DNA of 64,000 nt from Clostridiaceae bacterium (GCA_012840085.1 DUMB01000098.1:1-64000), one strand, 5' to 3'; counted from the stretch's first letter, positions 15,946 through 25,224 are shown. Numbers and translations: made by a program. The notes: generated by a model not told the origin, from the letters alone.

Positions 15946-16878
15946 TTATTCTTTCAGCATGCCGAGGTAATATTCGTATTCTCTCCTGATTCCTTCCTTC
16001 ATATCCATTTCTGGCTTCCAACCGGTCGCTAAAATTCTGGAATTATCCAACACTCTCCGTGGCGTTCCATCGGGTTTTGTGGAATCAAATACAATTTCTC
16101 CTTTAAACCCGACAACATCCCGAATAATTTCAGCAAGTTCTCTTATGCTGATCTCCTTTCCGGAACCGATATTTATAAGTTCACTGCTTTCATAGTTCTG
16201 CATCAGATAAACACATGCTTCGGCCATGTCATCCACATATAAAAATTCCCGCAGAGGTTTGCCCGTGCCCCACAATTCAACAAACGGCCGGTTCTCAACT
16301 TTTGCTTTATGGAATTTTATCAGCATGGACGGGATTACATGAGAGTTGTAAGCGTCAAACCTGTCATTGATACCGTAAAGGTTGGCGGACATAACCGAAA
16401 TATAACGGGTGCCATACTGCTTGTTGAAAGACTGGCACATTTTAATTCCAGATATTTTGGCCAAAGCGTAAGCTTCATTGGTGGGTTCCAGCGGGCCGGT
16501 AAGCAGGTATTCTTCTTTAATCGGCTGAGGGCATAATTTCGGATAAATACATGAACTTCCAAGGAACATCAGCTTTTTCACTTTATTCTTAAAAGCACTG
16601 CGAATCACATTGCATTCAATCAGCATATTCTCCATAATGAAATCTGCAGGATAAGTATCGTTTGCATGAATGCCGCCTACTTTTGCGGCAGCCAGAAACA
16701 CATATTCCGGTTTTTCCTCTTCAAAAAACTTTTCGCATGCTGCCTGATTTGTCAAGTCTAATTCCTGATGTGTCCTCCGGATAATATTTTCATATCCATG
16801 TCGCTGTAGGCATCTGACAATGGCCGAACCAACCATTCCGGTATGTCCTGCCACATATATCCTGCTGTTTTTTTCCAT
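15946..16878 (-). CDS. fcl: GDP-L-fucose synthase
   Basis: A 310-residue epimerase/reductase that converts GDP-4-keto-6-deoxy-D-mannose to GDP-L-fucose with NADPH. It shows AGHTGMVGSAIVR (nucleotide binding), FLAAAKVGGIHAND, the LGSSCIYP segment typical of Fcl, the YALAKISG catalytic YxxxK, and SHVIPSMLIKFH. Length is normal for the family. ATG 16878 is preceded by AAGGAGGG. It follows gmd by 12 nt on the minus strand, so the two form an operon converging on the glycosyltransferase block. Together with ManC it completes the route from mannose-1-phosphate to GDP-fucose. Confidence 0.95.
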   Translation of the reverse strand: MEKNSRIYVAGHTGMVGSAIVRCLQRHGYENIIRRTHQELDLTNQAACEKFFEEEKPEYVFLAAAKVGGIHANDTYPADFIMENMLIECNVIRSAFKNKVKKLMFLGSSCIYPKLCPQPIKEEYLLTGPLEPTNEAYALAKISGIKMCQSFNKQYGTRYISVMSANLYGINDRFDAYNSHVIPSMLIKFHKAKVENRPFVELWGTGKPLREFLYVDDMAEACVYLMQNYESSELINIGSGKEISIRELAEIIRDVVGFKGEIVFDSTKPDGTPRRVLDNSRILATGWKPEMDMKEGIRREYEYYLGMLKE

Positions 16879-16890
16879 GTAAATCCCTCC

Positions 16891-17919
16891 TTAATCCAGT
16901 TTCACTCCTGCTGCTTCAATATCGCTTTTTACCATCATGGCAACCAATTCTTCAAAGGATACTCTGGGTTTCCATCCCAGTATATTTTTTGCCTTTGTCG
17001 GGTCTCCCAGCAGTAAATCCACTTCCGCCGGCCTGAAAAACTCTTTGCTGACCCGGACCAGTTCCCTGCCGGTATCTTTATCCACACCTTTTTCATCTAA
17101 ACCTTTTCCTGTCCAGGTCAGGTTGATTCCAACATTCCTGAACGCCAGTTCACAAAATTCCCTTACTGTATGCGTTTCTCCTGTTGCGACTACATAGTCG
17201 TCGGGGTCCTTCTGCTGCAGTATCAGCCACATGGCTTCAACATAATCTCCGGCATATCCCCAATCCCTTTTTGCATCCAGATTGCCAAGGTATATACAAT
17301 CTGCTTTTCCGTTAAGTATGTCAGCTATTCCGGTTGTAATTTTCCTGGTAACAAAGCCTTTTCCTCTTCTTGGGGATTCATGGTTAAAAAGTATTCCGTT
17401 ACAAGCAAATAAACCGTAGGCCTCACGGTAGTTTACAGTTATCCAGTACGCATACAGCTTGCTTACCGCATAGGGGCTTCTCGGATAAAATGGCGTGTTT
17501 TCATTCTGAGGTGTCTCCCTCACTTTCCCGAACAGCTCACTGGAGGAAGCCTGGTAAAATTTAATGCCCGGGTTCACTTCCCGGATGCTGTCTAACAGCA
17601 TGACAGTGCCTAAAGCATTTACGTCTGCTGTAAATTTCGGTATATCAAAAGATACTTTTACATGGCTTTGTGCTGCCAGGTTATACACCTCGTCGGGTTG
17701 AATCTTGTACAGCAATCTAATCAGGCTGCCTGCATCGGTCATATCACCATAATGCAGAGTCACCTTTTTAGGTTCATCGAGCAGGTGGCGTATCCTTTCT
17801 GTATTATCTGTACTGCTTCTTCTTATAAGTCCATGTACTTCATATCCTTTTTCCAATAAAAACTCTGCCAGATAAGAACCGTCCTGTCCGGTGATTCCAG
17901 TAATCAATGCTTTGCGCAT
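16891..17919 (-). CDS. gmd: GDP-mannose 4,6-dehydratase
   Basis: A 342-residue extended SDR that forms GDP-4-keto-6-deoxy-D-mannose from GDP-mannose. Signatures are [32 protein letters not shown], the [12 protein letters not shown] region, [18 protein letters not shown], and the catalytic [24 protein letters not shown] is also typical of Gmd. An ATG at 17925 lies too close to the GGAGGG signal, so ATG 17919 is preferred. It heads the minus-strand gmd-fcl operon. The 300 nt upstream separate it from the divergent spore-surface protein gene, so both could share regulatory sequence. Confidence 0.95.
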   Translation of the reverse strand: MRKALITGITGQDGSYLAEFLLEKGYEVHGLIRRSSTDNTERIRHLLDEPKKVTLHYGDMTDAGSLIRLLYKIQPDEVYNLAAQSHVKVSFDIPKFTADVNALGTVMLLDSIREVNPGIKFYQASSSELFGKVRETPQNENTPFYPRSPYAVSKLYAYWITVNYREAYGLFACNGILFNHESPRRGKGFVTRKITTGIADILNGKADCIYLGNLDAKRDWGYAGDYVEAMWLILQQKDPDDYVVATGETHTVREFCELAFRNVGINLTWTGKGLDEKGVDKDTGRELVRVSKEFFRPAEVDLLLGDPTKAKNILGWKPRVSFEELVAMMVKSDIEAAGVKLD

Positions 17920-17925
17920 TCGCAT

Positions 17926-18229
17926 ACCCTCCTATGGTATAGATGATTTTCACTTTTTGCTTCTGTTACATTTCAAAAAAATGCATTACTTCATATCTGA
18001 GCAAAAAAGACTGATTATATCGGCCTTGATATATTAATATGCAAACTGTTTATGTAATGTGACATTTGCATAATTCAAAGGAAGGAAGGGCAAAGGTACA
18101 TGCTTGCCGGATTTGTAATTACAGAGTATGCAACATTATACAAGATAGCGAATATTATGTATATATAATGACTATTTCTATGGCAAGGTAAAATACAACT
18201 TCTAAATTAGAGAAAGGGTGTGACAAATT
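17926..18229. other. Divergent intergenic region between gmd and the spore-surface gene
   Basis: About 300 AT-rich nt must hold the promoters of gmd-fcl and of the BclA-like gene. Several A/T hexamers exist, but no sigma-A or sporulation-sigma promoter stands out clearly. The GAAAGGGTG ribosome binding site of the BclA-like gene lies at its right end. Confidence 0.4.
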
Positions 18230-20107
18230 ATGCCAACAGTATCGGTTGGTATTCCCGCTACAACTTTTGTATCATCTTCTCAACCGACACAGAATTTTTC
18301 ATTTTACCCGTTGATGTATGTGGGTAATGACCCGTTTTTTGGAGAATGTATCAGCCTGATGGAAATTGACTTGTCAGCCATACCTGTAACGAATGTTGAC
18401 AGTGCGGTGCTGCAATTGTCCGTAATTGTGAAAACCGGTACCGATCCAAGTCCTATTGTTGTAAACAGAGTAACCAGTCCATTTGATGCAGACACCGTAA
18501 CTTACAATACTATTCCGTCTTTTACGGCCACAACTTCACAAATTAATGTTAACACATCGGATCTATATACGATTGTGGAAATTGATATTACAACCCTTGT
18601 AAATGAGTGGCTGAACGGTACTCATGATAACTTTGGAATTGCATTGACGAATCCGGACGGGGTAACCCTGGTCCAGTTCGGCACAGATAATATCGTGTAT
18701 GAGCCATATTTCCCGAAGCTGGTGATCACCTATTCGGAAACTCCACCACCACCGCCATCTTCGGATAATCCCTATGCGTATATCTACAACACTGATAATC
18801 AAACCATCCCGGTAAACGGTTCGGTTTCCTTCAGCAACAATGGTGCTCTGCTTGGAATCAGCCATGATACAAATACAGCACCTATAACCATTGAATCCGC
18901 CGGAACCTATGCTGTCTGGTATACCGTTACCGGTGCGGAAGCCAATCAGTTCACACTGTACCGGAATGAAAATCCTGTACCGGGAAGCACATATGGAACC
19001 AATACGGTTAATAACGGTTATACAGGAATGGTTATTATCAATGCTGCTGCAGGCGACCAATTAACCCTGAGGAACCATACCAGCACAGGTGCCGTAACTC
19101 TTGATAATGCAGCAGGAGGAACAGAAACCGGTGTGAGTGCATCCATCATGATATTAAAAATCGGCGAACCGGCAACTAACAATCCACAACTTGAGGCTGT
19201 AAATAACGCACAGGATATTGCACAAATGCGGGCAGCAATTACCGATCCTGCTCTTGGTCTGAATCTTGACGGATTTAATTCTCTGAGCTTGATAGCCCAG
19301 GATATTGTTCTCCAATCATTGCTGGAAAACCGTCCTGACCTGGGATATCCGACAGTGTCCAGTGTGCAGGAAGCACTTGATATAGAGGTAAATGAAGTGG
19401 TGGATCCTGAGAACATTCGTGTAAAGGCAGGCAGTGTGGGAGGGAACGGAAGCATCGCACACCCCTTCGGAAGCATTTCTGATGGTATTGCTGCGGTAGT
19501 TCCCGGTGGGACAGTTCATATTGCAGCCGGCACTTATCCTGTTACAACAATGATTAATGTGAACAAGACGGGAATAACCCTGCTCGGCGAACCAGGTGCG
19601 GAGCTAATCCTGCAGGGAGACTTCATTGCCATGTTGATTACGGGCCCGAGCGCAACCGTTCAGGGATTAACCATTACCAGTGACGTTCCTTATCCAAAGG
19701 AGTTCATCCAAATAGGCGCACCTAATGTAAGACTTATCGGAAATACCATTTTCGGACCTGAACAGCCGCCGCCAATGGACAACTGGGTTGTAAACCGTGC
19801 TGTTGTATCGCAGGTAAGTACTCAAAATGTTCTTCTGGAGGGAAACACTTTTTACTCCCTGAGAACAGGAATGTATATCAATCCGAATACAACCGGCGCT
19901 ATCAATAACAATGTAGTTTACAATACTAAAGGTGGATTCCTGGTAGACGGTGCCCTTACCACATTTGAAGGAAACTCCTGGGGCACGCCTCCTAATGAAT
20001 TCGATATTGTGCTGCTACCAGGAACCACAATGGGACCTCCTTATGACAATCTGGCACAATTAGCTGCTGATAATGATAATGCAAATATTTCCGATCAGAG
20101 AGTCTAG
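18230..20107 (+). CDS. BclA-like spore-surface protein: DNRLRE domain, BclA C-terminal-type domain, beta-helix
   Basis: A 625-residue protein without signal peptide or membrane segment. Residues 5-170 form a DNRLRE (CBM96-like) beta domain (SAVLQLSVIVKTG, VEIDITTLVNEWLNG). A PPPPPSS linker follows. Residues 183-315 match the TNF-like C-terminal domain of exosporium BclA proteins: IPVNGSVSFSNNG, TIESAGTYAVWYTVTG, NQFTLYRNENPVPGSTYG, ITLRNHTS-type end and ASIMILKIG. Residues 400-600 form a right-handed parallel beta-helix (GGTVHIAAGTYPV, GITLLGEPGAELILQG). Lack of a secretion signal fits assembly onto the spore from the mother-cell cytoplasm. Its position next to GDP-fucose and transferase genes makes it the best candidate acceptor. 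It lacks the collagen-like repeats of BclA itself. Confidence 0.8.
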   Translation: MPTVSVGIPATTFVSSSQPTQNFSFYPLMYVGNDPFFGECISLMEIDLSAIPVTNVDSAVLQLSVIVKTGTDPSPIVVNRVTSPFDADTVTYNTIPSFTATTSQINVNTSDLYTIVEIDITTLVNEWLNGTHDNFGIALTNPDGVTLVQFGTDNIVYEPYFPKLVITYSETPPPPPSSDNPYAYIYNTDNQTIPVNGSVSFSNNGALLGISHDTNTAPITIESAGTYAVWYTVTGAEANQFTLYRNENPVPGSTYGTNTVNNGYTGMVIINAAAGDQLTLRNHTSTGAVTLDNAAGGTETGVSASIMILKIGEPATNNPQLEAVNNAQDIAQMRAAITDPALGLNLDGFNSLSLIAQDIVLQSLLENRPDLGYPTVSSVQEALDIEVNEVVDPENIRVKAGSVGGNGSIAHPFGSISDGIAAVVPGGTVHIAAGTYPVTTMINVNKTGITLLGEPGAELILQGDFIAMLITGPSATVQGLTITSDVPYPKEFIQIGAPNVRLIGNTIFGPEQPPPMDNWVVNRAVVSQVSTQNVLLEGNTFYSLRTGMYINPNTTGAINNNVVYNTKGGFLVDGALTTFEGNSWGTPPNEFDIVLLPGTTMGPPYDNLAQLAADNDNANISDQRV

Positions 20108-20215
20108 TGTGATAATGCAGCAATCTTCGACCTGAGATAACTAGTGCGATAAAGTAACAATTTCCTACCAGAGATAATTAGTGTAATAATGAAACTATTT
20201 CCAACTGGAGATAAT
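20068..20215. repeat. 37-bp tandem repeat starting inside the 3' end of the BclA-like gene
   Basis: Four degenerate units occupy 20068-20104, 20105-20141, 20142-20178 and 20179-20215. The first encodes the last residues (DNANISDQRV) and the second begins with the TAG stop. Units 2-4 keep TAGTG-TAAT-CC-GAGATAA positions, so they look like tandem duplications of the coding tail that then decayed. Confidence 0.8.
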
Positions 20216-20220
20216 TAACG

Positions 20221-20256
20221 ATGGGTTGCTCAGCAAAACAGGGGCAACCCATTTTT
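20221..20256 (+). terminator. Rho-independent terminator of the BclA-like gene
   Basis: ATGGGTTGC (20221-20229) pairs with GCAACCCAT (20244-20252) and is followed by TTTT, immediately after the 37-bp repeats. Confidence 0.8.
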
Positions 20257-20399
20257 AAAGCATCACGTAAAGGTTGTAAAAAAGTGTTGAAAACTTTATA
20301 AAGGACAATCTGCTGATAGCAAGCTAAGATTTGTGGGTATATATTAAATGATTTTATTAACTGTTTTAGTAATGTATGCAAAGTGAAAGGGGAACAGGT

Positions 20400-20813
20400 A
20401 TGGCTAACATGAACATGCTTAAGAGGCAACATGAAGACATATTAAACGTTATGCTGGGGATTAGAGGTACTGTCAGAAAAGAAAATCTGGAACGGGATGC
20501 AGCAAATATTGCAACTCAAATCAGTATATTGGCAGGCAAGCTGAAGATTCACCTAAGTACCGAAGATGAATTTATGTATCCTGCTTTGCTTGACAGCTCA
20601 AATTCAGAGCTTGTAAATGTAGCAAAGGAGTTTATAGGGGAAATGGGCGGCATAAGCAGGGAGTTTGCAGAATATAAAGACCGTTATAACACCAAGACAA
20701 AAATATTAAATGACCCAAAGGGTTTTTTGCAGGAAACTGAAAGGATTTTTAAAATACTTGAAAACAGGATTGAAAAAGAGAATAAAATCCTGTACCCGTT
20801 GATTGAAGCTTAA
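20400..20813 (+). CDS. Hemerythrin-like (HHE) domain protein
   Basis: A 137-residue helical protein related to hemerythrin HHE domains, which bind a di-iron centre for oxygen or nitric-oxide sensing or iron storage. LKRQHEDI near the N-terminus and KIHLSTEDEFMYPAL fit helices 1 and 2. ENKILYPLIEA fits the last helix, but the usual His of the EHxxLYP motif is Asn, and the third helix (EYKDRYNTK) also lacks its His. A canonical di-iron site is therefore doubtful. The frame extends to 20376, but ATG 20400 follows AAAGGGGA at good spacing. It stands alone and converges with the ger operon 12 nt away. Confidence 0.75.
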   Translation: MANMNMLKRQHEDILNVMLGIRGTVRKENLERDAANIATQISILAGKLKIHLSTEDEFMYPALLDSSNSELVNVAKEFIGEMGGISREFAEYKDRYNTKTKILNDPKGFLQETERIFKILENRIEKENKILYPLIEA

Positions 20814-20825
20814 ACAGTATTGCTT

Positions 20826-21914
20826 TTATATTTTCCCTCGTATCTTCCCTACAACTAAGATAATAAGAGGAAAAACAAATCCAAAGATAATGTTTGCCGG
20901 TATACTTATCAGGCTGAAGAAGTTTTCAAGCTCAAATCTGTTGCGAGCTATGTATTGTGAAAAAATAAAAGCAAATATAGTAACAGGACTTAAAAGCGAT
21001 CTTTCATCAGTAAGGGCGAAAATTGATTTTATAATGCTTGTTAAAATTAATAAAGTAACGGAAATAGCTATAAAGTCCAAAATTATCCAGGATGCCACGG
21101 TAACAGACTCTATCCGTTCAATGGTTTTCAATATGGATACGCCTTTTACTACAAAGACATAAGGTAAAGACAGGCGTTCTATGACGGAATAGCCATAAAC
21201 ACCAATTGTTTGTATCGATATCATAAGTGCTGCAAGTACCAGGTATACTGCGCCCTGCAATCCAAATCTTTTAATATGTTCCTTATCGTTTATTTTATCT
21301 CCGAAGAAGAAAACAAACGTTAATGAACCCCATATACCTATACTGGAATAGGTTGACTTCATAAGAGGCAGAATATCGTGATGTGTTACAGGAAACAGGT
21401 TTATGACTTCAAAATTCGGTATAGTGATTATAAAAATAATGAAAAAAATAGCTGAAAATACTAAAAACAGGAATTCTGCTGTTCTTGCAATATATACTAC
21501 CCCGCGTTGAGAAGCATAGAAAACAGTTGCCAGAAGAGTTACAGTAAAAAAGTTCATATGCGTATTTGGAAGCAGTGATGACAAAAACTTTTCAGCAAAA
21601 AACCTGACATATATTCCAAGAGTAAGTAACATCCAAATAAGGTAAAGGATTAACAATACTGTTCCTAAAACCCTTCCAAAAGTTTTGAAAATTATATCTG
21701 AAAGGTTTGCTTCTCTATTATTTTTAAATAATGCCTGAAGTACAAACACAAGGCCAATATACGGAAATATGGCAAAAACAGGAGTCAACCATCCTGCTTG
21801 TTTGCCAAATTTTGCTGCAGTAAAGGGATATAACCACAGTAATGAAGAAAACATAAACAAAATAAAAAGTATGATTGCCTGACGAGTTGATATTTTTTCT
21901 CTTGATGACAGCAA
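20826..21914 (-). CDS. gerB: Spore germination permease, GerB family
   Basis: A 362-residue membrane protein with about ten hydrophobic segments (for example AIILFILFMFSSLLWLYPF and VLLILYLIWMLLTLGIYV). It belongs to the endospore germination permease family (APC superfamily), the B subunit of nutrient germinant receptors in the spore inner membrane. The ISTRQ motif at residues 8-12 is the usual start of the conserved region. The start is TTG 21914: GGTGG stands seven bases upstream and no nearby ATG fits. It is the last gene of gerA-gerC-small ORF-gerB, with its start touching the previous stop. The germinant it recognises cannot be predicted. Confidence 0.9.
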   Translation of the reverse strand: MLSSREKISTRQAIILFILFMFSSLLWLYPFTAAKFGKQAGWLTPVFAIFPYIGLVFVLQALFKNNREANLSDIIFKTFGRVLGTVLLILYLIWMLLTLGIYVRFFAEKFLSSLLPNTHMNFFTVTLLATVFYASQRGVVYIARTAEFLFLVFSAIFFIIFIITIPNFEVINLFPVTHHDILPLMKSTYSSIGIWGSLTFVFFFGDKINDKEHIKRFGLQGAVYLVLAALMISIQTIGVYGYSVIERLSLPYVFVVKGVSILKTIERIESVTVASWIILDFIAISVTLLILTSIIKSIFALTDERSLLSPVTIFAFIFSQYIARNRFELENFFSLISIPANIIFGFVFPLIILVVGKIRGKI

Positions 21915-22121
21915 TTACAATCCACCTTCCTTCCCTATCAGAGAAAGCAATATTTCTGAGAAGCTGCCGGATTCCGGGTTAGAATAGTAATAGATAGCAA
22001 AAGCACTCACCAGCAACATAATGATTACGTATACAACTAAATCCTTTTTCTTTTTTCCAGATACCAAATTTTTAATGTCTCTTATACTTACTGCAATAAT
22101 GACAAGAATTAAACAGACCAT
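21915..22121 (-). CDS. Small two-segment membrane protein of the ger operon
   Basis: A 68-residue protein with two hydrophobic stretches (MVCLILVIIAVSI and VVYVIIMLLVSAFAIYYY) separated by a basic loop (SGKKKKDL), and a short Gly-rich tail. It starts with ATG 22121 after GGGAAGGA, two bases past the gerC stop, and its own stop abuts the gerB start. Tight packing and a proper ribosome binding site argue that it is real. Small D-type subunits with two membrane helices are known to modulate Bacillus germinant receptors; this could be an analogue. No sequence motif proves that. Confidence 0.75.
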   Translation of the reverse strand: MVCLILVIIAVSIRDIKNLVSGKKKKDLVVYVIIMLLVSAFAIYYYSNPESGSFSEILLSLIGKEGGL

Positions 22122-22123
22122 GT

Positions 22124-23341
22124 CTATTCCTTCCCTTTGTATCCGCTTAGTTCTTTCAATTCATATGTTCTTTCGATTTTTGATACGACCTCTATGTCGA
22201 ATTTAATATTAGTAAAAATATCCATCCACTTGCCTTCAATCTTACGCCATTTTAAAGGTCTCTTAAGCCGTATCCTGTCACATATCCCAAGACAATCAGA
22301 TTTAGATTCTATGATTTTTTCCAGGGAACTTTGCATCTCATTTTTTAGTATCTCTGATTGTTGTGATTCCATGTACAAAATAGATTTTTCATCTGTAAAA
22401 TCTGTTTGGGATTGTAATTCACCTATATTGCTGGTAACCTTTGTTTTTAAAGTAATGCTCTCCAGATCATCACCACTGAAATGTGGTATGACCTCTGTAT
22501 TGCTGTTAATGATTTCAAGAGATACATCATTGCCGTCCGGATCCTTTACGGTAACAATAGATGATCCAACGGTATTTGTAATGAGATTTACTCCCCTTGA
22601 TATGCTTTTATCTATGAACCCTACAAGTTTTAAGTTGCTGATTATTGCATATCCACAGCTTTCTATATCCTTTACCTGCTCTTTATTTCCGCTGTCTCGA
22701 TTTATTAAATATATGCAGGGAATACGGGCGGATGAATGATGAATATCAATAAACCGCATCAATTCATGAATTTTTAAATCTTGTGAATTGCTTAACAATT
22801 CAAAATTTCGTTCTAAACTCTCCAACTTATCAATAATATAGTATTTCGATTGATTAAGCTGCTCCATTAATTCTTTAGCAGTTGAACCTTTTACTATGAA
22901 TACTTTGGACTCTATGCGCAGCTCATGGTCACGTGTAAAAAAGTCAATAAATTTGGCAATGTTATCTCTTGCAGCATCCTCTCCTATAAGATAATAATCT
23001 GTATGGCCCCAAAAAATTGTTTTGTTACTGTGAGTCTGGATATTTCTGGCAGCGTCAAAAATGGTTTTGCCTGACGCTGATAAAATTAAAGCCTTTTCAC
23101 TACTGACGCCAGTGCTTCCACTTGTATTTCCTGAACTGTCCTGTCCGCCTCCTGTTTCAAGATTTTTACTTGCTACAGTCAGCAAACAGTCATTAGTATC
23201 ACCTGGCAATTTATCAATTCCAATAACTTGAACAAGCTGTAAATCATTTATTTCTTTCCTTTGAGGCAGAACATTTTTTTTACATCCTGTGAGATTTAAA
23301 AATAAAAGTATAAGTCCAACGCCAATAATTATTTTTTTCAT
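22124..23341 (-). CDS. gerC: Spore germination lipoprotein, Ger(x)C family
   Basis: A protein of about 405 residues with a lipoprotein signal (MKKIIIGVGLILLFLNLTGC, the Cys being the lipidation site). The family core starts with KEINDLQLVQVIGIDKL, then ALILSASGKTIFDAARNIQ and KTIFWGHTDYYLIGEDAA, and the C-terminal domain includes CDRIRLKRPLKWRKIEGKW. GerC lipoproteins sit on the outer face of the spore inner membrane and are required for germinant-receptor function. A GTG at 23350 is possible, but ATG 23341 has AGGTGAGG just upstream and gives a proper signal peptide. The start lies 9 nt after the gerA stop. Confidence 0.9.
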   Translation of the reverse strand: MKKIIIGVGLILLFLNLTGCKKNVLPQRKEINDLQLVQVIGIDKLPGDTNDCLLTVASKNLETGGGQDSSGNTSGSTGVSSEKALILSASGKTIFDAARNIQTHSNKTIFWGHTDYYLIGEDAARDNIAKFIDFFTRDHELRIESKVFIVKGSTAKELMEQLNQSKYYIIDKLESLERNFELLSNSQDLKIHELMRFIDIHHSSARIPCIYLINRDSGNKEQVKDIESCGYAIISNLKLVGFIDKSISRGVNLITNTVGSSIVTVKDPDGNDVSLEIINSNTEVIPHFSGDDLESITLKTKVTSNIGELQSQTDFTDEKSILYMESQQSEILKNEMQSSLEKIIESKSDCLGICDRIRLKRPLKWRKIEGKWMDIFTNIKFDIEVVSKIERTYELKELSGYKGKE

Positions 23342-23350
23342 AATCCTCAC

Positions 23351-24889
23351 CTATTTCTGACGTTTTTTGTTTAATGTCTTGAGATCTGACGGACGTTTTT
23401 TCATAAGGTGCAGGGGTACACGTATAAGGGTATCGTGTGTGATATCCCGCCCCTCGTTCGCCGCAAAGGGAGAAAAGTACGGCACACCATAAGTTTCAAG
23501 TGTATTCAGATGGTAAATAAGCAGCACGAAACCTAAAGAAAGTCCATAAAGCCCGGCAATGGCTGAGCACAGCACAAACAGCAGCCTGCATAATCTAATG
23601 GCATTGGCGAAATCCTGGTTTGGCATGGTAAAGCCTGCCATACCTGTCAATGCAATGATGATTACGACAACAGGTGAAATGATTTTTGCCTGAACTGCAG
23701 CCTGCCCGACAACTAAAGCTCCAATGATTGAAATTGTCTGTCCAATTGTTCTTGGCAGACGAAAACCGGCCTCGATCAGAACTTCAAAAGCCAACAGCAT
23801 GAAGAATATGGAGGTAGTTGTTGGAAATGGTACCTCGGCTTTGCTCCTGATTATTGTTATGGCAAGCAAGGTTGGTATCATTTCCTGATGAAATGTCGTT
23901 ATTGATATGTAAAACGCAGGCAAAAACAGTGTAATCATTGAATTTGCATATCTGACACATCTCAGAAAAGAGCCAATAATGAAATTCTGGGCATAATCTT
24001 CCGGAGCTTGAAAAAACATGGTTATAGTCGCAGGAATTATATATGCTGTTGGCAATCCATCGATAATAAGTCCCACTCTTCCTTCCAGTATGTTATGGCA
24101 AAATTTGTCAGTTCTTTCGGTGTTTGAAACCAATGGAAATATGGTATATTTATTATCTATTATATATTCCTCAATACTGCCTACAGTGGTAGCTCCGTCA
24201 ATATTAATCTTGTTGAGGCGTTTTAAAACTTCCTCAACTATTTTTTTATTAGCCAGATTTTCTATATAAATAACAGCAACAGTTGTCTTGCTTTGTTTTC
24301 CAACTATGGTTTCTTTTATACGTAAATAGGGTGTTCGTATTTTCCGGCGTACTAATGTTGTATTTACCCGGAGCACTTCAATAAAAGAATCCTTGGACCC
24401 TTTCAGGGCACTTTCATTTGTCGGTTCGCTGATTGCTCTTTTTTCAAAACCTTTAATGTCAAATGTGATTGCTTTTTTCTCCCTGTCAAATATCAGAGCA
24501 ACTGCGCCACTTAAAATATCCGCAAGAGTATCTCCCAGATTTGTCCGCACTTTGCGGGAAGCATGATATATTGTACCGTGTTCTATAAGATCGATGATAC
24601 TGTTAAGGTTCTTTGCCTCCATCAGGACTTTTTCCTGTGTCAAAGGCTTTAGGATATCATCATTTACCATTTTCGTATCCACTAAACCGTCAACAAAGAC
24701 AACGGAAACAGGCAAGTCACGGCATCCATTTATATAATACAGCTGATAATTAACATCACTGCTGTCGGATAAAACCATTTTAACATTTTCACTGGTTACT
24801 TCTGTGTCAGTTGGTTCATCAGTTTCTTTATTCTTTTCAGATTTGGTTGTACTATATTTAGTTCTGTTGTAAAACTTACCAAACTTCAT
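23351..24889 (-). CDS. gerA: Spore germination protein, GerA family
   Basis: A 512-residue germinant-receptor A subunit. The large N-terminal soluble domain (about 1-290) includes VNYQLYYINGCRD, SGAVALIFD and FEKRAISEPTNESALKGSKDSFIE, a family signature, then RTPYLRIKETIVGKQSKT. The C-terminal membrane part has several helices (VEVLIEAGFRLPRTIGQTISI-type region, then GLYGLSLGFVLLIYHL). It binds nutrient germinants together with B and C subunits. ATG 24889 follows GGGAGAAAG. It is the first gene of the minus-strand ger operon and diverges from the thiamine operon. The germinant specificity is unknown. Confidence 0.93.
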   Translation of the reverse strand: MKFGKFYNRTKYSTTKSEKNKETDEPTDTEVTSENVKMVLSDSSDVNYQLYYINGCRDLPVSVVFVDGLVDTKMVNDDILKPLTQEKVLMEAKNLNSIIDLIEHGTIYHASRKVRTNLGDTLADILSGAVALIFDREKKAITFDIKGFEKRAISEPTNESALKGSKDSFIEVLRVNTTLVRRKIRTPYLRIKETIVGKQSKTTVAVIYIENLANKKIVEEVLKRLNKINIDGATTVGSIEEYIIDNKYTIFPLVSNTERTDKFCHNILEGRVGLIIDGLPTAYIIPATITMFFQAPEDYAQNFIIGSFLRCVRYANSMITLFLPAFYISITTFHQEMIPTLLAITIIRSKAEVPFPTTTSIFFMLLAFEVLIEAGFRLPRTIGQTISIIGALVVGQAAVQAKIISPVVVIIIALTGMAGFTMPNQDFANAIRLCRLLFVLCSAIAGLYGLSLGFVLLIYHLNTLETYGVPYFSPFAANEGRDITHDTLIRVPLHLMKKRPSDLKTLNKKRQK

Positions 24890-25129
24890 AAATGTATCTT
24901 TCTCCCATACAATTTAGTTTGTGCCTGCGCAACATGGCAAATATTCAAGCGGCCCCAAAGGTAATCAACTGAATTATTTACAAATAATTCATTATGTAAT
25001 TGGAAAAATAAAATAAATATGTAAAATTGCTTTTAAACACAATATATAATTTATGATTTCCGATACAATGTAATCTATGCATAAGCTTTAGCCCTGGTTG
25101 GAAGTATTGGAGGCCGGTGAATATTTAGA

Positions 25130-25157
25130 TTGATTTTTTACTGTGCTGTAGTATAAT
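25130..25157 (+). promoter_or_regulatory. Sigma-A-type promoter of the thiamine operon
   Basis: TTGATT (25130-25135), a 16-bp spacer and a perfect TATAAT (25152-25157) lie about 70 nt upstream of the TPP riboswitch. Confidence 0.65.
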
Positions 25158-25224
25158 TATTACGAAGTACTTAATTGAGAGTCCATGACTTTAATCATGG
25201 GGAGTGTCAAAAAAAGTAAATAAA

